A stretch of 16,995 nucleotides of DNA, taken from the NCBI GenBank assembly GCA_017620435.1, contig JAFZQL010000005.1, positions 1-16,995 of the forward strand, given 5' to 3'. The notes under the pieces were generated by a model. That model was not told the origin of the DNA. It was given only the letters and a program-made list of their open reading frames with translations, and ran no database searches. Shown piece by piece: positions 5,879 through 14,351 of this stretch (position 1 is the stretch's first letter; each line of letters starts with the position of its first letter). A program made the position numbers and the translations under genes. Source of the DNA: Erysipelotrichaceae bacterium (GTDB lineage Bacteria; Bacillota_I; Bacilli_A; Erysipelotrichales; Erysipelotrichaceae).

Positions 5879-6468
5879 CCGATCTTTGATTCTGTTCCGG
5901 CAAGGATCCGTTTGATGTTGGAACTGTGCCGGTATATGACGAAGAACGCCAGCATGACGACAACGACCCCTGTATCCTGATCGACAAAGAACAGGATCAG
6001 CAGTGCAGCAGCCATGACGCTAAGCATTGAGGAAAGCGAAACGATCCTGGTCAATGATAGTACTGTAAAGAAGATCGCTACAGGTACGATAAACGTAAGA
6101 AGATATTCATGATGCAGGAAACAGGCAAGTCCCAGCAGAAAGCCATAAGAGCAGGCAACCGCCTTGCCACCCTTGAAATCCGCAAACAATGGAAAACAGT
6201 GACCGATACAGACCGAAATACCGCAGATCAGCTCGCAACCGTTGTTCAGAAGATGACAGAGATACATCATCAGAAACGATTTCAGACCATCCAGCAGGAT
6301 CACCAGAAATCCGATCGGAGCACCCAATACTCTGCCGGCGTTGGTACCGCCGAGATTGCCGGAACCGTGCTCCCTGATGTCCGTATGAAAGAACTGTTTC
6401 CCGATCACCAGACCCCAGGAAACCGAACCGGTTAGATATCCAAGTACGATCCAGAAAAGCTGTTTCAT
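5869..6468 (-). CDS. plsY: Acyl-phosphate--glycerol-3-phosphate acyltransferase
   Basis: PlsY is the integral membrane enzyme that transfers the acyl group of acyl-phosphate to glycerol-3-phosphate, the first step of phospholipid synthesis, working with PlsX. The 199 residues have the family's multi-span layout and its three loop motifs: HGSGNLGGTNAGR (usual GSGNIGATN), GHCFPLFADFKGGKAVA, and RHSSNIKRILAGTE at the C-terminus. The Asp-x-x-Lys element (DGLKS) follows the first motif. The start follows AGGAATG about 8 nt upstream. It is transcribed divergently from parE, an arrangement known in other Firmicutes, and its promoter lies in the shared palindrome at 6503-6534. Confidence 0.95.
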   Translation of the reverse strand: MKQLFWIVLGYLTGSVSWGLVIGKQFFHTDIREHGSGNLGGTNAGRVLGAPIGFLVILLDGLKSFLMMYLCHLLNNGCELICGISVCIGHCFPLFADFKGGKAVACSYGFLLGLACFLHHEYLLTFIVPVAIFFTVLSLTRIVSLSSMLSVMAAALLILFFVDQDTGVVVVMLAFFVIYRHSSNIKRILAGTESKIGKK

Positions 6469-6502
6469 AATGTCATTCCTATCGTTTCCAATTTATATCT
6501 GG

Positions 6503-6534
6503 ATTATAACACAGTATCCATCTTGTGTTATAAT
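6503..6534. promoter_or_regulatory. Symmetric divergent promoter palindrome between plsY and parE
   Basis: ATTATAACACA (6503-6513) and TGTGTTATAAT (6524-6534) are perfect 11-bp inverted repeats around a 10-nt centre. Each arm holds an extended -10 (TG-T-TATAAT): plus strand -10 at 6529-6534, minus strand -10 at 6503-6508. At 17-bp spacing the -35 of each promoter is ATAACA (4 of 6 consensus), lying on the other promoter's -10 (plus 6506-6511; minus 6526-6531). Polymerase could use only one direction at a time. Confidence 0.75.
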
Positions 6535-6544
6535 TTTAGAGGTT

Positions 6545-8470
6545 ATGACACAGAAATACGATGACAGCAGCATAGAGATACTGGAAGGACTGGAAGCCGT
6601 CAGAAAAAGACCGGGCATGTATATCGGATCGGTCGATACCAGAGGTTTGCACCATCTGGTTTGGGAGATCGTCGATAACGCGATAGATGAAGCGCTGAAT
6701 GGTTTTGGCAACGAAATCATCATAGAAATCAACAAGGACGGATCCTGTACGGTAACCGACTACGGAAGAGGTATGCCGGTAGGTATGCACAAATCCGGAA
6801 AGAATACGCTGCAGGTCATTTTTACGGTACTTCATGCCGGCGGAAAGTTTTCCGATCAGGGCGGATACAAGACGGCAGGAGGTCTGCATGGTGTAGGTGC
6901 GTCTGTTGTCAATGCGCTGTCGGAATGGCTGGAAGTAGAGGTATGCCGAGACAGAAAACGTTATCTGATGCGTTTTGAAAACGGCGGAAAGAAAGTATCA
7001 AAGCTGCAGGAACTGGGTCCTACCAACAGAACCGGTTCTAAGGTCACTTTCATGCCGGATAAGCGGATTTTCCAGACAACGGTATTCCATTATCAGACTA
7101 TCCTGGAACGCGCTCAGGAAGAAGCTTTTCTGCTTAAGAACGTAAAACTGACGGTAAAAGATCTTCGTACCGGTGAGGAACAGTCTTTTTTATACAACGA
7201 CGGATTAAAGGCTTTTATGGATTATCTACATGAAGACAAGGACGTACTGCATGATACTGTATGCTTCCATGGCGAAAAAGACAGGATCTCAGCTGATATT
7301 GCTTTCCAGTATACCGACGGTTATCAGGAAAACACATTCTCATATGTCAACCTTGTCAGGACATCAGACGGCGGTACGCATGAGATCGGTTATAAAACAG
7401 CTTTTACGAAAGTCATCAATGAGTTTGCCAGAGAAAACGGATTGTTGAAAGAAAAAGACAAGAATTTTGAAGGAAGCGATGTCAGGGAAGGACTGACTTC
7501 AATCATTTCCTGTTCCATACCGGAATCCATTCTACAGTTTGAAGGACAGACCAAAGGAAAACTTGGTACACCGGAAGCAAAGACCGTGATCGACAGCATC
7601 GTTTCAGAACAGTTGACTTATTTCCTGCATGAAAACAAAGAGACAGCTGTACAGCTGATCAAGAAAATACAAAGAGCTTCTATCGCCAGAGAGGCTGCCA
7701 GGAAGGCAAAAGACGAAGCCAGATCAGGCAAGAAATCTTCACTGAAAAGTAAAGAGATATTAAGCGGAAAACTAGCACCGGCACAAACCAGAGATTCATC
7801 AAGACTGGAACTGTTCCTGGTGGAGGGTGATTCCGCCGGCGGAAGCGCCAAGAAATGCCGTGATTCTTCCTTCCAGGCTATTCTGCCTTTAAGAGGAAAG
7901 GTTTTGAATACCGAAAGAGCCTCCATCAGCGAAATAGAGAAGAACGAAGAACTCAATACCATCGTTCACTGCATCGGTGCAGGTGTCGGCCCTCATTTCA
8001 ATATCGACGACATCCACTACGATAAAGTCGTTATCATGACCGATGCAGATACGGACGGTGCGCATATTCAGGTCCTTCTGCTGACTTTCTTCTATCGTTT
8101 CATGAGAGAACTGATCGAGACAGGTCATGTCTATATTGCTATGCCTCCTTTGTACGGTGTCATGAAAAACAAGGAACGTATTTATCTGTATTCCGATGAT
8201 GAACTGAATGAAATGAAGAAAGAACTTGGAGACAAGGTCGATATTCAGCGTTATAAGGGACTTGGCGAAATGGATGCGGATCAGCTTTGGGATACGACCA
8301 TGGATCCGGAAAGAAGGACTTTGATACAGGTATCCATCGAAGACGCCGCATTATGTGAGAGAAAGATTTCCGTTCTGATGGGAAACAATGCCGAGATCAG
8401 AAGAAAATGGATCGACGACAATATCGACTTCACCTTGGAAGAAGACTACCGAGTAACTAGAAATGGCTAG
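6545..8470 (+). CDS. parE: DNA topoisomerase IV subunit B
   Basis: This is the ATPase subunit of topoisomerase IV, which decatenates daughter chromosomes with ParC. The 641 residues carry a GHKL ATPase domain (E41 in WEIVDNAIDEALNG, D72 in TDYGRGMP, ATP lid GGLHGVGASVVNALS). A transducer domain follows, then a TOPRIM domain with E427 in VEGDSAGGSAKK and D500/D502/D504 in TDADTDGAH. FQAILPLRGKVLNTERA is shared with gyrase B. I chose the ATG at 6545 because an in-frame ATG 25 codons upstream would put the promoter inside the gene and add unrelated hydrophobic residues. The start lies only about 10 nt after the -10 box, so the mRNA may be nearly leaderless. ParE rather than GyrB rests on its neighbours plsY and parC. 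Confidence 0.95.
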   Translation: MTQKYDDSSIEILEGLEAVRKRPGMYIGSVDTRGLHHLVWEIVDNAIDEALNGFGNEIIIEINKDGSCTVTDYGRGMPVGMHKSGKNTLQVIFTVLHAGGKFSDQGGYKTAGGLHGVGASVVNALSEWLEVEVCRDRKRYLMRFENGGKKVSKLQELGPTNRTGSKVTFMPDKRIFQTTVFHYQTILERAQEEAFLLKNVKLTVKDLRTGEEQSFLYNDGLKAFMDYLHEDKDVLHDTVCFHGEKDRISADIAFQYTDGYQENTFSYVNLVRTSDGGTHEIGYKTAFTKVINEFARENGLLKEKDKNFEGSDVREGLTSIISCSIPESILQFEGQTKGKLGTPEAKTVIDSIVSEQLTYFLHENKETAVQLIKKIQRASIAREAARKAKDEARSGKKSSLKSKEILSGKLAPAQTRDSSRLELFLVEGDSAGGSAKKCRDSSFQAILPLRGKVLNTERASISEIEKNEELNTIVHCIGAGVGPHFNIDDIHYDKVVIMTDADTDGAHIQVLLLTFFYRFMRELIETGHVYIAMPPLYGVMKNKERIYLYSDDELNEMKKELGDKVDIQRYKGLGEMDADQLWDTTMDPERRTLIQVSIEDAALCERKISVLMGNNAEIRRKWIDDNIDFTLEEDYRVTRNG

Positions 8471-10967
8471 AAAGAAAAAAGAAGAGATCGTAGAAAGCTT
8501 TGTCAATGAAACGTTGGACGATATCATGTCCGACCGTTTTGGCAGTTATTCGAAATATATTATTCAGGAAAGGGCTCTGCCTGACGCCAGGGACGGTTTA
8601 AAGCCGGTTCAGAGACGTATTCTCTATTCGATGTATATTGATGGGAATACGTATGAAAAACCGCACAGGAAATCCGCAAAGACAGTAGGAAGCGTTATGG
8701 GAACTTTCCATCCGCACGGTGACAGTTCCATTTATGAAGCCATGGTCAGAATGTCTCAGGACTGGAAGATCAATGTACCGCTGATCGATATGCACGGAAA
8801 CAACGGTTCTATCGATGATGACCCGCCGGCTGCCATGCGTTATACGGAAGCCAGACTCGGGAAAAGCGCTCATCTTCTGCTCGATGACATCGATTATGAT
8901 GCCGTGCCAATGACCAACAACTACGATGATACCCATCTGGAACCGACTGTACTGCCAGCCAGATATCCTGTTCTTTTGGTAAACGGGTCTACCGGTATTG
9001 CATCGGGATATGCGACCAATATTGCCCCGCATAACCTCAATGAGATCATCAATGCCTGCATCTACCGGATGAAGCATCCTTCCTGTTCCGTAGAAGAACT
9101 GATGCAGTTTGTTAAAGGTCCTGATTTCCCTACGGGAGGTATCGTTCAGGGCAAGAAGCAGATCGCTGAAGCATTTGCGACAGGCAAGGGGAAAGTCGTT
9201 GTCAGAAGCAGATGTGAAATAGAAGAAGGGAAAACATCATCTCAGATCATCATAACGGAGATTCCTTATGAAGTGATCAAGTCTCAGCTGGTCAAAAAGA
9301 TCACCGATATTTATCTATCTAAAGAGATAGAAGGAATCGTGGATGTCAGGGATGAATCCGGCAGAAACGGCCTAAGGATCGTCGTTGAATGCAAGAAAGA
9401 CGCCAACTGCCGCCTGATCCTGAATTATCTGTACAAGAGCACCGATCTGCAGGTGAACTATTCCTACAACAATGTTGCGATCGTGAATCATAAGCCTGTG
9501 CTGATGTCTTTGGGTGATGCTTTAGACGCATTTATAGAGCACAGGAGAAGCGTTGTTTTAAACAGGTCTGTTTATCTTAGAGATAAGAAAATGGCCCGCC
9601 TGCACATCGTAGAAGGCCTGATGAAGGCTGTTTCGATCCTGGATGACGTCATTGCACTGATCAGAAGATCACAGGACAAGAAAGATGCCAAAGAAAAACT
9701 TAAAGAAGCTTTCTTATTTACGGAAGAACAGGCAGAGGCAATTGTTTCTTTAAGACTGTACCGTCTTTCTTCAACTGATATCATGGTTCTCAAGGAAGAG
9801 AACGCGACTCTGGTCAAGGAGATCGCTGAATTGAATGCGATCATCTCTTCATCCGAGGTGCTGGATTCCGTGCTTGTTAAGGAAATGCAGGAGATCAACG
9901 AGAAATTCATTACGCCAAGAAAAACGACAATTGAAGAAGAAGTGGAAGAAGTCGTTATCGATAAACTGGCTATGATCGCCAATGAGGCATGCTACATCAG
10001 TGTCTCCAGAGACGGATATCTGAAGAGATTCTCCGAAAGAGCGTTCAACGCGAACGAAAATCAGCTTCCTTTTGTAAAAGAAGGGGATGCCCTGATCGGC
10101 ATGAAGTCCTGCGATACGCTGGATACGCTGCTTCTGTTTACAAACAAAGGGAACTATGCCTATGTTCCGGTATACAAGATCGATGACTGCAAGTTCAAGG
10201 ATCTAGGAAGACATGTATCCCATTATGTCAAGATGGAAGGCATGGAGAAGATCGTCGGAGCGGTGGTCGTGAAGAATTTCGATACGTATGCTTTCCTGAT
10301 CACCGCTACCAGGAACGGAATGATCAAGAAGACATCATTCTCAAGACTGAAGGCAGAAAGAGTTTCCAAAGCTTTGACCTGTATGAAGCTCCGTGATGAC
10401 GATGAACTTGTTTCCGTATGCGTCTGTTACCAGGGTGACGATCTGATCCTGATTTCAAAAGACGGTTACTGCAACCGTTATTCTTCCGATATTCTCTCGG
10501 ATCTGGCTCCGAAAGCATTGGGCGTGATCGCCATCAACGTCAGAAACGATGAACTTGCTTCCGTAACGGCTGACAGGCATGGAAATGAAGAACTGCTGCT
10601 GTGCTCGAATAAAGGCGGATTCAAACGGATCCACAAAGAAATGCTTGATTTCACTACAAGAAATACAAAAGGATACAGGGTCTTTAAGCAAATCAAATCG
10701 AATCCGCACGAAATCTATCGTTCCATGATGGTATCAGGCTACAGTAATCTTTATATCTGCAACGACGGGAACGTCAATGAGATTCCTGTTTCCAATATTC
10801 CGTTTATGGATCTGGAACAGTCTTTTTCCGTGCCTATGAAACTGAAGAACGGTTATTTTGTAGTAAAAAAAGATATGACAGATATTTCCGATGTCGAGAT
10901 CATTGATTTGCCTGAGGGATATTACGAAAACGAAAAAGAAGAGGAGCAGACGTCTCTGTTTATCTGA
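8463..10967 (+). CDS. parC: DNA topoisomerase IV subunit A
   Basis: This is the DNA breakage-reunion subunit of topoisomerase IV. In its 834 residues the winged-helix catalytic domain has Tyr127 in AAMRYTEARL as the nucleophile. The quinolone pocket reads HPHGDSSIYEAM; Ser88 and Glu92 (the positions of E. coli Ser80/Glu84) keep the usual susceptible residues. An internal coiled coil and a C-terminal beta-pinwheel follow. The GyrA box (QRRGGKG-like) is absent: the corresponding loop reads AFNANENQLPFVKEG from about 527, which supports ParC over GyrA. The start overlaps the end of parE by 8 nt, so translation is probably coupled. Confidence 0.95.
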   Translation: MARKKKEEIVESFVNETLDDIMSDRFGSYSKYIIQERALPDARDGLKPVQRRILYSMYIDGNTYEKPHRKSAKTVGSVMGTFHPHGDSSIYEAMVRMSQDWKINVPLIDMHGNNGSIDDDPPAAMRYTEARLGKSAHLLLDDIDYDAVPMTNNYDDTHLEPTVLPARYPVLLVNGSTGIASGYATNIAPHNLNEIINACIYRMKHPSCSVEELMQFVKGPDFPTGGIVQGKKQIAEAFATGKGKVVVRSRCEIEEGKTSSQIIITEIPYEVIKSQLVKKITDIYLSKEIEGIVDVRDESGRNGLRIVVECKKDANCRLILNYLYKSTDLQVNYSYNNVAIVNHKPVLMSLGDALDAFIEHRRSVVLNRSVYLRDKKMARLHIVEGLMKAVSILDDVIALIRRSQDKKDAKEKLKEAFLFTEEQAEAIVSLRLYRLSSTDIMVLKEENATLVKEIAELNAIISSSEVLDSVLVKEMQEINEKFITPRKTTIEEEVEEVVIDKLAMIANEACYISVSRDGYLKRFSERAFNANENQLPFVKEGDALIGMKSCDTLDTLLLFTNKGNYAYVPVYKIDDCKFKDLGRHVSHYVKMEGMEKIVGAVVVKNFDTYAFLITATRNGMIKKTSFSRLKAERVSKALTCMKLRDDDELVSVCVCYQGDDLILISKDGYCNRYSSDILSDLAPKALGVIAINVRNDELASVTADRHGNEELLLCSNKGGFKRIHKEMLDFTTRNTKGYRVFKQIKSNPHEIYRSMMVSGYSNLYICNDGNVNEIPVSNIPFMDLEQSFSVPMKLKNGYFVVKKDMTDISDVEIIDLPEGYYENEKEEEQTSLFI

Positions 10968-10968
10968 T

Positions 10969-11466
10969 ATGGCTTTGTTCAGACCGAAACAGATTCTTCC
11001 TATTTTTACTGATTTTGACGCGAAGTATTATAGAGAACGCGGTTTTGATACTGTTTTTCTGGATATTGACAATACGATTGCCATTCCTGATACAGGAACC
11101 TGCGATGAACGGGCTGAAGAATTCATTAAAAATCTAAGAGAAAACGGTTTTCGGGTTCTGATCTTTTCCAACAACAATCTAGAAAGAGTAAAGATGTTTA
11201 TCCGCGATATCGATGCGGAGATATGGTTCTGGGCGGGAAAACCGCTTCCGTTTGCCTACTGGCTGGCATGTATGAAACTGAAAACGAAGCCTTCCAGAAC
11301 GATCGTGATGGGAGATCAGTTATTGACCGATATATTAGGTGCCAACTTAAGCGGATGCTACGGCATATATTGCAAACAGCTGCAGGAAGAAGATACGCCT
11401 GTTACAGCGAGAAACAGAAAAATAGAGAAGATCATCTGGAAGAGGTTGCTGCATGAAGAAGTGTAG
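10969..11466 (+). CDS. yqeG: YqeG-family HAD phosphatase
   Basis: This is a 165-residue HAD-superfamily (subfamily IIIA) phosphatase. Motif I is FLDIDNTI with D32 and D34, motif II SNN (67-69), Lys91 in AGKPLP serves as motif III, and motif IV is GDQLLTD with D116 and D121. The physiological substrate of YqeG is not established. It is the standard first gene of the yqeG-yqeH-yhbY-yqeK-rsfS cluster. The ATG at 10969 lies 1 nt after the parC stop; an upstream in-frame ATG (10891) would overlap parC by 77 nt and add a basic tail foreign to the family. GAGGAG (10941-10946) is distant, so re-initiation from parC seems likely. Confidence 0.9.
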   Translation: MALFRPKQILPIFTDFDAKYYRERGFDTVFLDIDNTIAIPDTGTCDERAEEFIKNLRENGFRVLIFSNNNLERVKMFIRDIDAEIWFWAGKPLPFAYWLACMKLKTKPSRTIVMGDQLLTDILGANLSGCYGIYCKQLQEEDTPVTARNRKIEKIIWKRLLHEEV

Positions 11467-12496
11467 GGGATGCGGCATAGAGCTACAAAGTAAAGACAGA
11501 GAAGGGATCGGCTATGTAGCCGACATGAATCAGGACTACTGTCAGAGGTGTTTTAGGCTGCAACATTACGGAGATACGAGCCATTTTAAAACCAATTACG
11601 TCACAAACGAGAAAATCATCAGGATTTTCCAGAAATACAGTAAAGAGCTTTTCGTTGTTATTATCGACATTCTAGATGTTTTCTGCCTGAAAGACGATGA
11701 TCTGCTGGAGATGTTCAAGGATTATAATGTGCTTCTACTGATCAATAAAACGGATATTCTTCCGGAAAATGTCAGTGATGCCAAGATCAATAAGATCCTC
11801 AGCAGGATCCTGTTTGATTTGAACAGAAAATATCCGAATATCAGGGCAGCGGTCATGACAAACAAATTCGAGAATGCCTTTAATGATCAGTTCTTTCTGA
11901 TATTGTCGGAAATGAAGACCAGAAGAGCGGTATTCTGCGGCTGGGCGAATGCCGGTAAATCGACACTGATCAACAAGCTGCTGCATTCTTCTTCCTTGAC
12001 GGCTTCCATGTATCCCGGAACAACACTGGAAGAAATCCAGATCGATTATAAAGACTATCAGTTCATTGATACGCCCGGGCTGGTGGACGTGAACAACTAT
12101 GCGACATATCTGAATCTGGAGAAATACAGGCTGTCAAAGATCGATAAGACGATAAAACCGCAGGTTTTTCAGCTGAATGATCTGCAGAGTTATTTCTATG
12201 ATGGACTTCTAAGGGTAGATGTAATTCCTGAAGAGAAATCGTCGATCACTTTCTATATCAACAATCAGAACAAGATTCACCGTACAAAGTACGATCATGC
12301 GGATGACTATTATCAGCAGCACTATTGCGAATTCGTGCTCAGAATCAAGCCTCTTGGCATTACAGAGTATGAAATTGACGGTAAACGTATGTTTATTATT
12401 AAAGGACTGGGCATGTTTAAGGTAAATGGAAAGTGCAGGATCAGAGTTCATTCTCTGAATAAAGTGAAGATATTTGAAAGCGAGGTCGATATCTGA
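11453..12496 (+). CDS. yqeH: Circularly permuted GTPase YqeH, 30S ribosome assembly
   Basis: YqeH is a ribosome-associated GTPase needed for 30S subunit assembly in Bacillus. The 347-residue protein opens with a treble-clef zinc finger (C4-x-x-C7 and C30-x-x-C33). Its G motifs are in permuted order: G4 NKTD (98-101), then G1 GWANAGKST (163-171), G2 around PGTT (188-191) and G3 DTPG (206-209), followed by a C-terminal RNA-binding-like region. The usual SAK-type G5 is not obvious; the region after G4 reads RAAVMTNKF (131-139). It overlaps yqeG by 14 nt and shares one base with the yhbY start (TGATG). Confidence 0.94.
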   Translation: MKKCRGCGIELQSKDREGIGYVADMNQDYCQRCFRLQHYGDTSHFKTNYVTNEKIIRIFQKYSKELFVVIIDILDVFCLKDDDLLEMFKDYNVLLLINKTDILPENVSDAKINKILSRILFDLNRKYPNIRAAVMTNKFENAFNDQFFLILSEMKTRRAVFCGWANAGKSTLINKLLHSSSLTASMYPGTTLEEIQIDYKDYQFIDTPGLVDVNNYATYLNLEKYRLSKIDKTIKPQVFQLNDLQSYFYDGLLRVDVIPEEKSSITFYINNQNKIHRTKYDHADDYYQQHYCEFVLRIKPLGITEYEIDGKRMFIIKGLGMFKVNGKCRIRVHSLNKVKIFESEVDI

Positions 12497-12783
12497 TGTT
12501 AAGCGGTAAACAGAAAAGATATTTAAGGAGTCTGGCAGTAAACGAGAAGGCACTGTTTCAGATCGGAAAGGATGGGTTGTCCCAAACCCTTTTTGATTCG
12601 CTGAAAGAAGCGCTGAAAGCCAGAGAACTGGTTAAGATTTCCGTTCTGAAGACCTGTGAACTTTCCATGAACGAGATCAGTATCGATCTTTGTGCCAATA
12701 CAGGAGCAGAACTTGTTCAGAAAATCGGAAAAACTCTTGTACTGTATAAAGCTTCCAAAGAGAAAAAGATCGTTTTGCCATGA
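12496..12783 (+). CDS. yhbY: CRM-domain RNA-binding protein YhbY
   Basis: This is a 95-residue single CRM domain protein. It has LSGKQKRYLRSLA at the N-terminus, the glycine-rich turn QIGKDGLSQ, the RELVKISVL strand and GKTLVLYKAS near the end, all typical of YhbY. Family members bind pre-50S ribosomal particles and act in ribosome assembly. The ATG shares its first base with the yqeH stop. The next gene starts 4 nt inside (ATGA). aroE, which sits between yqeH and yhbY in Bacillus, is absent here. Confidence 0.93.
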   Translation: MLSGKQKRYLRSLAVNEKALFQIGKDGLSQTLFDSLKEALKARELVKISVLKTCELSMNEISIDLCANTGAELVQKIGKTLVLYKASKEKKIVLP

Positions 12784-13376
12784 ATTACGACGATGTAACA
12801 TTCGAAAACTTCATGTCACTTGATTCAAAAGAACGGAAGAAGATCCTGAATGATCCGGAACTGCTGAAGCCTTTGGTCAGGAAGAATATCAAGAAATCGC
12901 GTTATGAACATTCTCTTTCGGTGGCAGAAACCGCCAGAGAACTTGCCTCATGTCACCACGTTGATCCTGAAAAAGCCTATATGGCCGGTCTGCTTCACGA
13001 TGTCTGCAAGTTTCCGGACAGCGATACAAGCGGCGTACTGGAAGAATATCTTAGATTCTATGATCCTGAAAAGCTGAATGGGATCCACGGCGCCTACCAC
13101 AGCTGGGTCGCTCCCTATTATCTGAAAGAAATGACCGGTTTTCACGACAAGGACATACTTCGTGCTATATACAATCACACGATATGCCGATCCAGGGATA
13201 AACTCTCATTAATTCTTTATATCGCCGATAAAAGAGAACCGCTTCGGGGAATAAACGATGATATTATAAAAACAGCACGCAAAGATCTGTATGAGGCATA
13301 CAGACTGCTGGATCATGATGTAGAGAGGTATGTTAAAGAAGTAAAGAATGAAAGATTTATTGAAAATCGCCTATGA
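12780..13376 (+). CDS. yqeK: HD-domain hydrolase YqeK (Ap4A hydrolase family)
   Basis: This is a 198-residue HD-superfamily phosphohydrolase. The metal-site pattern is complete: H44 in RYEHSLSVAETA, H73-D74 in LLHDVCKF, H103 and H107 in GIHGAYHSW, H133 in YNHTICR, and D150 in LYIADKREPLR. YqeK-family enzymes hydrolyse diadenosine tetraphosphate symmetrically to ADP. About 40 residues precede the HD start, some 20 more than in Bacillus YqeK, with no recognisable motif. nadD normally precedes yqeK and in some mollicutes is fused to it; here yhbY takes that position. It overlaps yhbY by 4 nt and rsfS by 29 nt. Confidence 0.92.
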   Translation: MNYDDVTFENFMSLDSKERKKILNDPELLKPLVRKNIKKSRYEHSLSVAETARELASCHHVDPEKAYMAGLLHDVCKFPDSDTSGVLEEYLRFYDPEKLNGIHGAYHSWVAPYYLKEMTGFHDKDILRAIYNHTICRSRDKLSLILYIADKREPLRGINDDIIKTARKDLYEAYRLLDHDVERYVKEVKNERFIENRL

Positions 13377-13680
13377 CGCCATGGATGAAAAGCTGGCTTC
13401 CGATCTGACTGTAATCGACTTCAGAAAACAGTCGCCGTATATCGATTATTTCATTATCGGTACAGCCCGTAATGCACGCATGGCGAAATCCATTATCGAA
13501 AACGTCGAAGATAAAGCGCGGGAAGCTGGTTTCAATGTGAAACATATCTATGCGGAAAATACGACAAAATGGTTCCTGATCGATCTGGATACGATCCTGT
13601 GCCATGTTTTCTACGACGGAGAAAGGGAACTGTACAATCTGGAAGGATTATGGAAAGATCTGCCGAGAGTAGAAATGTAG
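13348..13680 (+). CDS. rsfS: Ribosomal silencing factor RsfS
   Basis: RsfS (RsfA/YqeL, Iojap family) binds ribosomal protein uL14 and blocks joining of the 50S and 30S subunits when nutrients are short. The 110 residues show the family core: DLTVIDFRKQSPYIDYFIIGTA, then WFLIDLDTILCHVFYDGERELYNLEGLW, the conserved W-x-L-x-D...H-x-F...R...Y-x-L-E-x-L-W pattern. Length is normal. The start lies 29 nt inside yqeK and lacks a strong Shine-Dalgarno sequence, which points to translational coupling. Confidence 0.94.
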   Translation: MKDLLKIAYDAMDEKLASDLTVIDFRKQSPYIDYFIIGTARNARMAKSIIENVEDKAREAGFNVKHIYAENTTKWFLIDLDTILCHVFYDGERELYNLEGLWKDLPRVEM

Positions 13681-14351
13681 ATAACTACGAAATGCTTGCT
13701 GAATACTACGATGTGCTTCTTCAGGATGAAGAAGCTTTGTCGCTTTGGCTGGATTATATCGAAAAAGAGCCGTTTTCTACGGTTCTGGAACTGGCTTCCG
13801 GTTCAGGCGTTATGGCCGGAATACTGAAGAAAAAAGGATATGAGATCACCGCTTCCGATATATCGGAAAAGATGAAAGAAGTATCGGTTAAGAACTACGA
13901 CGGAGAATACCTGCTGCTGAACATGACCGATTATCATTTGAATAAGAAATACGATCTGGTCCTGTGTATCTGCGATTCGATCAATTATCTGTATGAAGAA
14001 GAACTTAGCAGTTTTTTCCGCTGTGCTTATGAACATCTCAACGAAAAAGGAAGACTCATATTCGACATGCATCACATGAAAAGACTGGAAGAATTCAGGG
14101 AACAGTACATCGAAGAAGGCTATGTCTGCGGGGTTCCATATCAGTGGACCATCCAGTCGGAACCGGAAGATAAAGAAATCAGCGAGCATTTCACTTTCTA
14201 TACCGATGAAGGAATGATACTGGAAAATCACAATCAGAACGTGTTCGATATCGAAACAGTAAAAAAATACATGAAGGATCTATTTGATATAGAAGTCATT
14301 GAAGATTTTATCGAAGATGAGAAAGTTCTCATAGTGGGGTACAGAAAATGA
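13650..14351 (+). CDS. yqeM: Class I SAM-dependent methyltransferase (YqeM type)
   Basis: This is a Rossmann-fold methyltransferase of about 233 residues. Motif I is VLELASGSG, followed by motif II ITASDIS and the post-motif strand YDLVLCICDSINYL. It sits right after rsfS, the place of yqeM in Bacillus. Its substrate is unknown. The start is uncertain. ATG 13650 retains the NYEMLAEYYD segment that matches the conserved Y-E-x-x-A-x-x-Y-D start of the family, but GGAAGG is only 3 nt upstream and the gene would overlap rsfS by 31 nt. ATG 13692 would avoid overlap but cut into that motif. The next gene encodes a nucleosidase acting on SAH, a by-product of such enzymes. Confidence 0.85.
   Translation: MERSAESRNVDNYEMLAEYYDVLLQDEEALSLWLDYIEKEPFSTVLELASGSGVMAGILKKKGYEITASDISEKMKEVSVKNYDGEYLLLNMTDYHLNKKYDLVLCICDSINYLYEEELSSFFRCAYEHLNEKGRLIFDMHHMKRLEEFREQYIEEGYVCGVPYQWTIQSEPEDKEISEHFTFYTDEGMILENHNQNVFDIETVKKYMKDLFDIEVIEDFIEDEKVLIVGYRK

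Noticed and set aside
6109..6435. Open frames on the plus strand antisense to plsY
   Set aside because: They are shadows of a well-supported plsY gene, with no ribosome-binding site or recognisable domain.
6470..6544. Upstream ATG extension of parE (25 extra residues)
   Set aside because: The promoter palindrome lies inside it, the residues are hydrophobic and unlike ParE, and family members start close to the MTQKYDDSSIEILEG segment.
6545..10967. Gyrase (gyrB-gyrA) instead of topoisomerase IV
   Set aside because: The A subunit lacks the GyrA box and the pair lies next to plsY, the usual topoisomerase IV position in Firmicutes.
10891..10968. Upstream start for yqeG inside parC
   Set aside because: It adds a basic 26-residue tail not seen in YqeG, and the ATG at 10969 matches the MALFRPKQ start.
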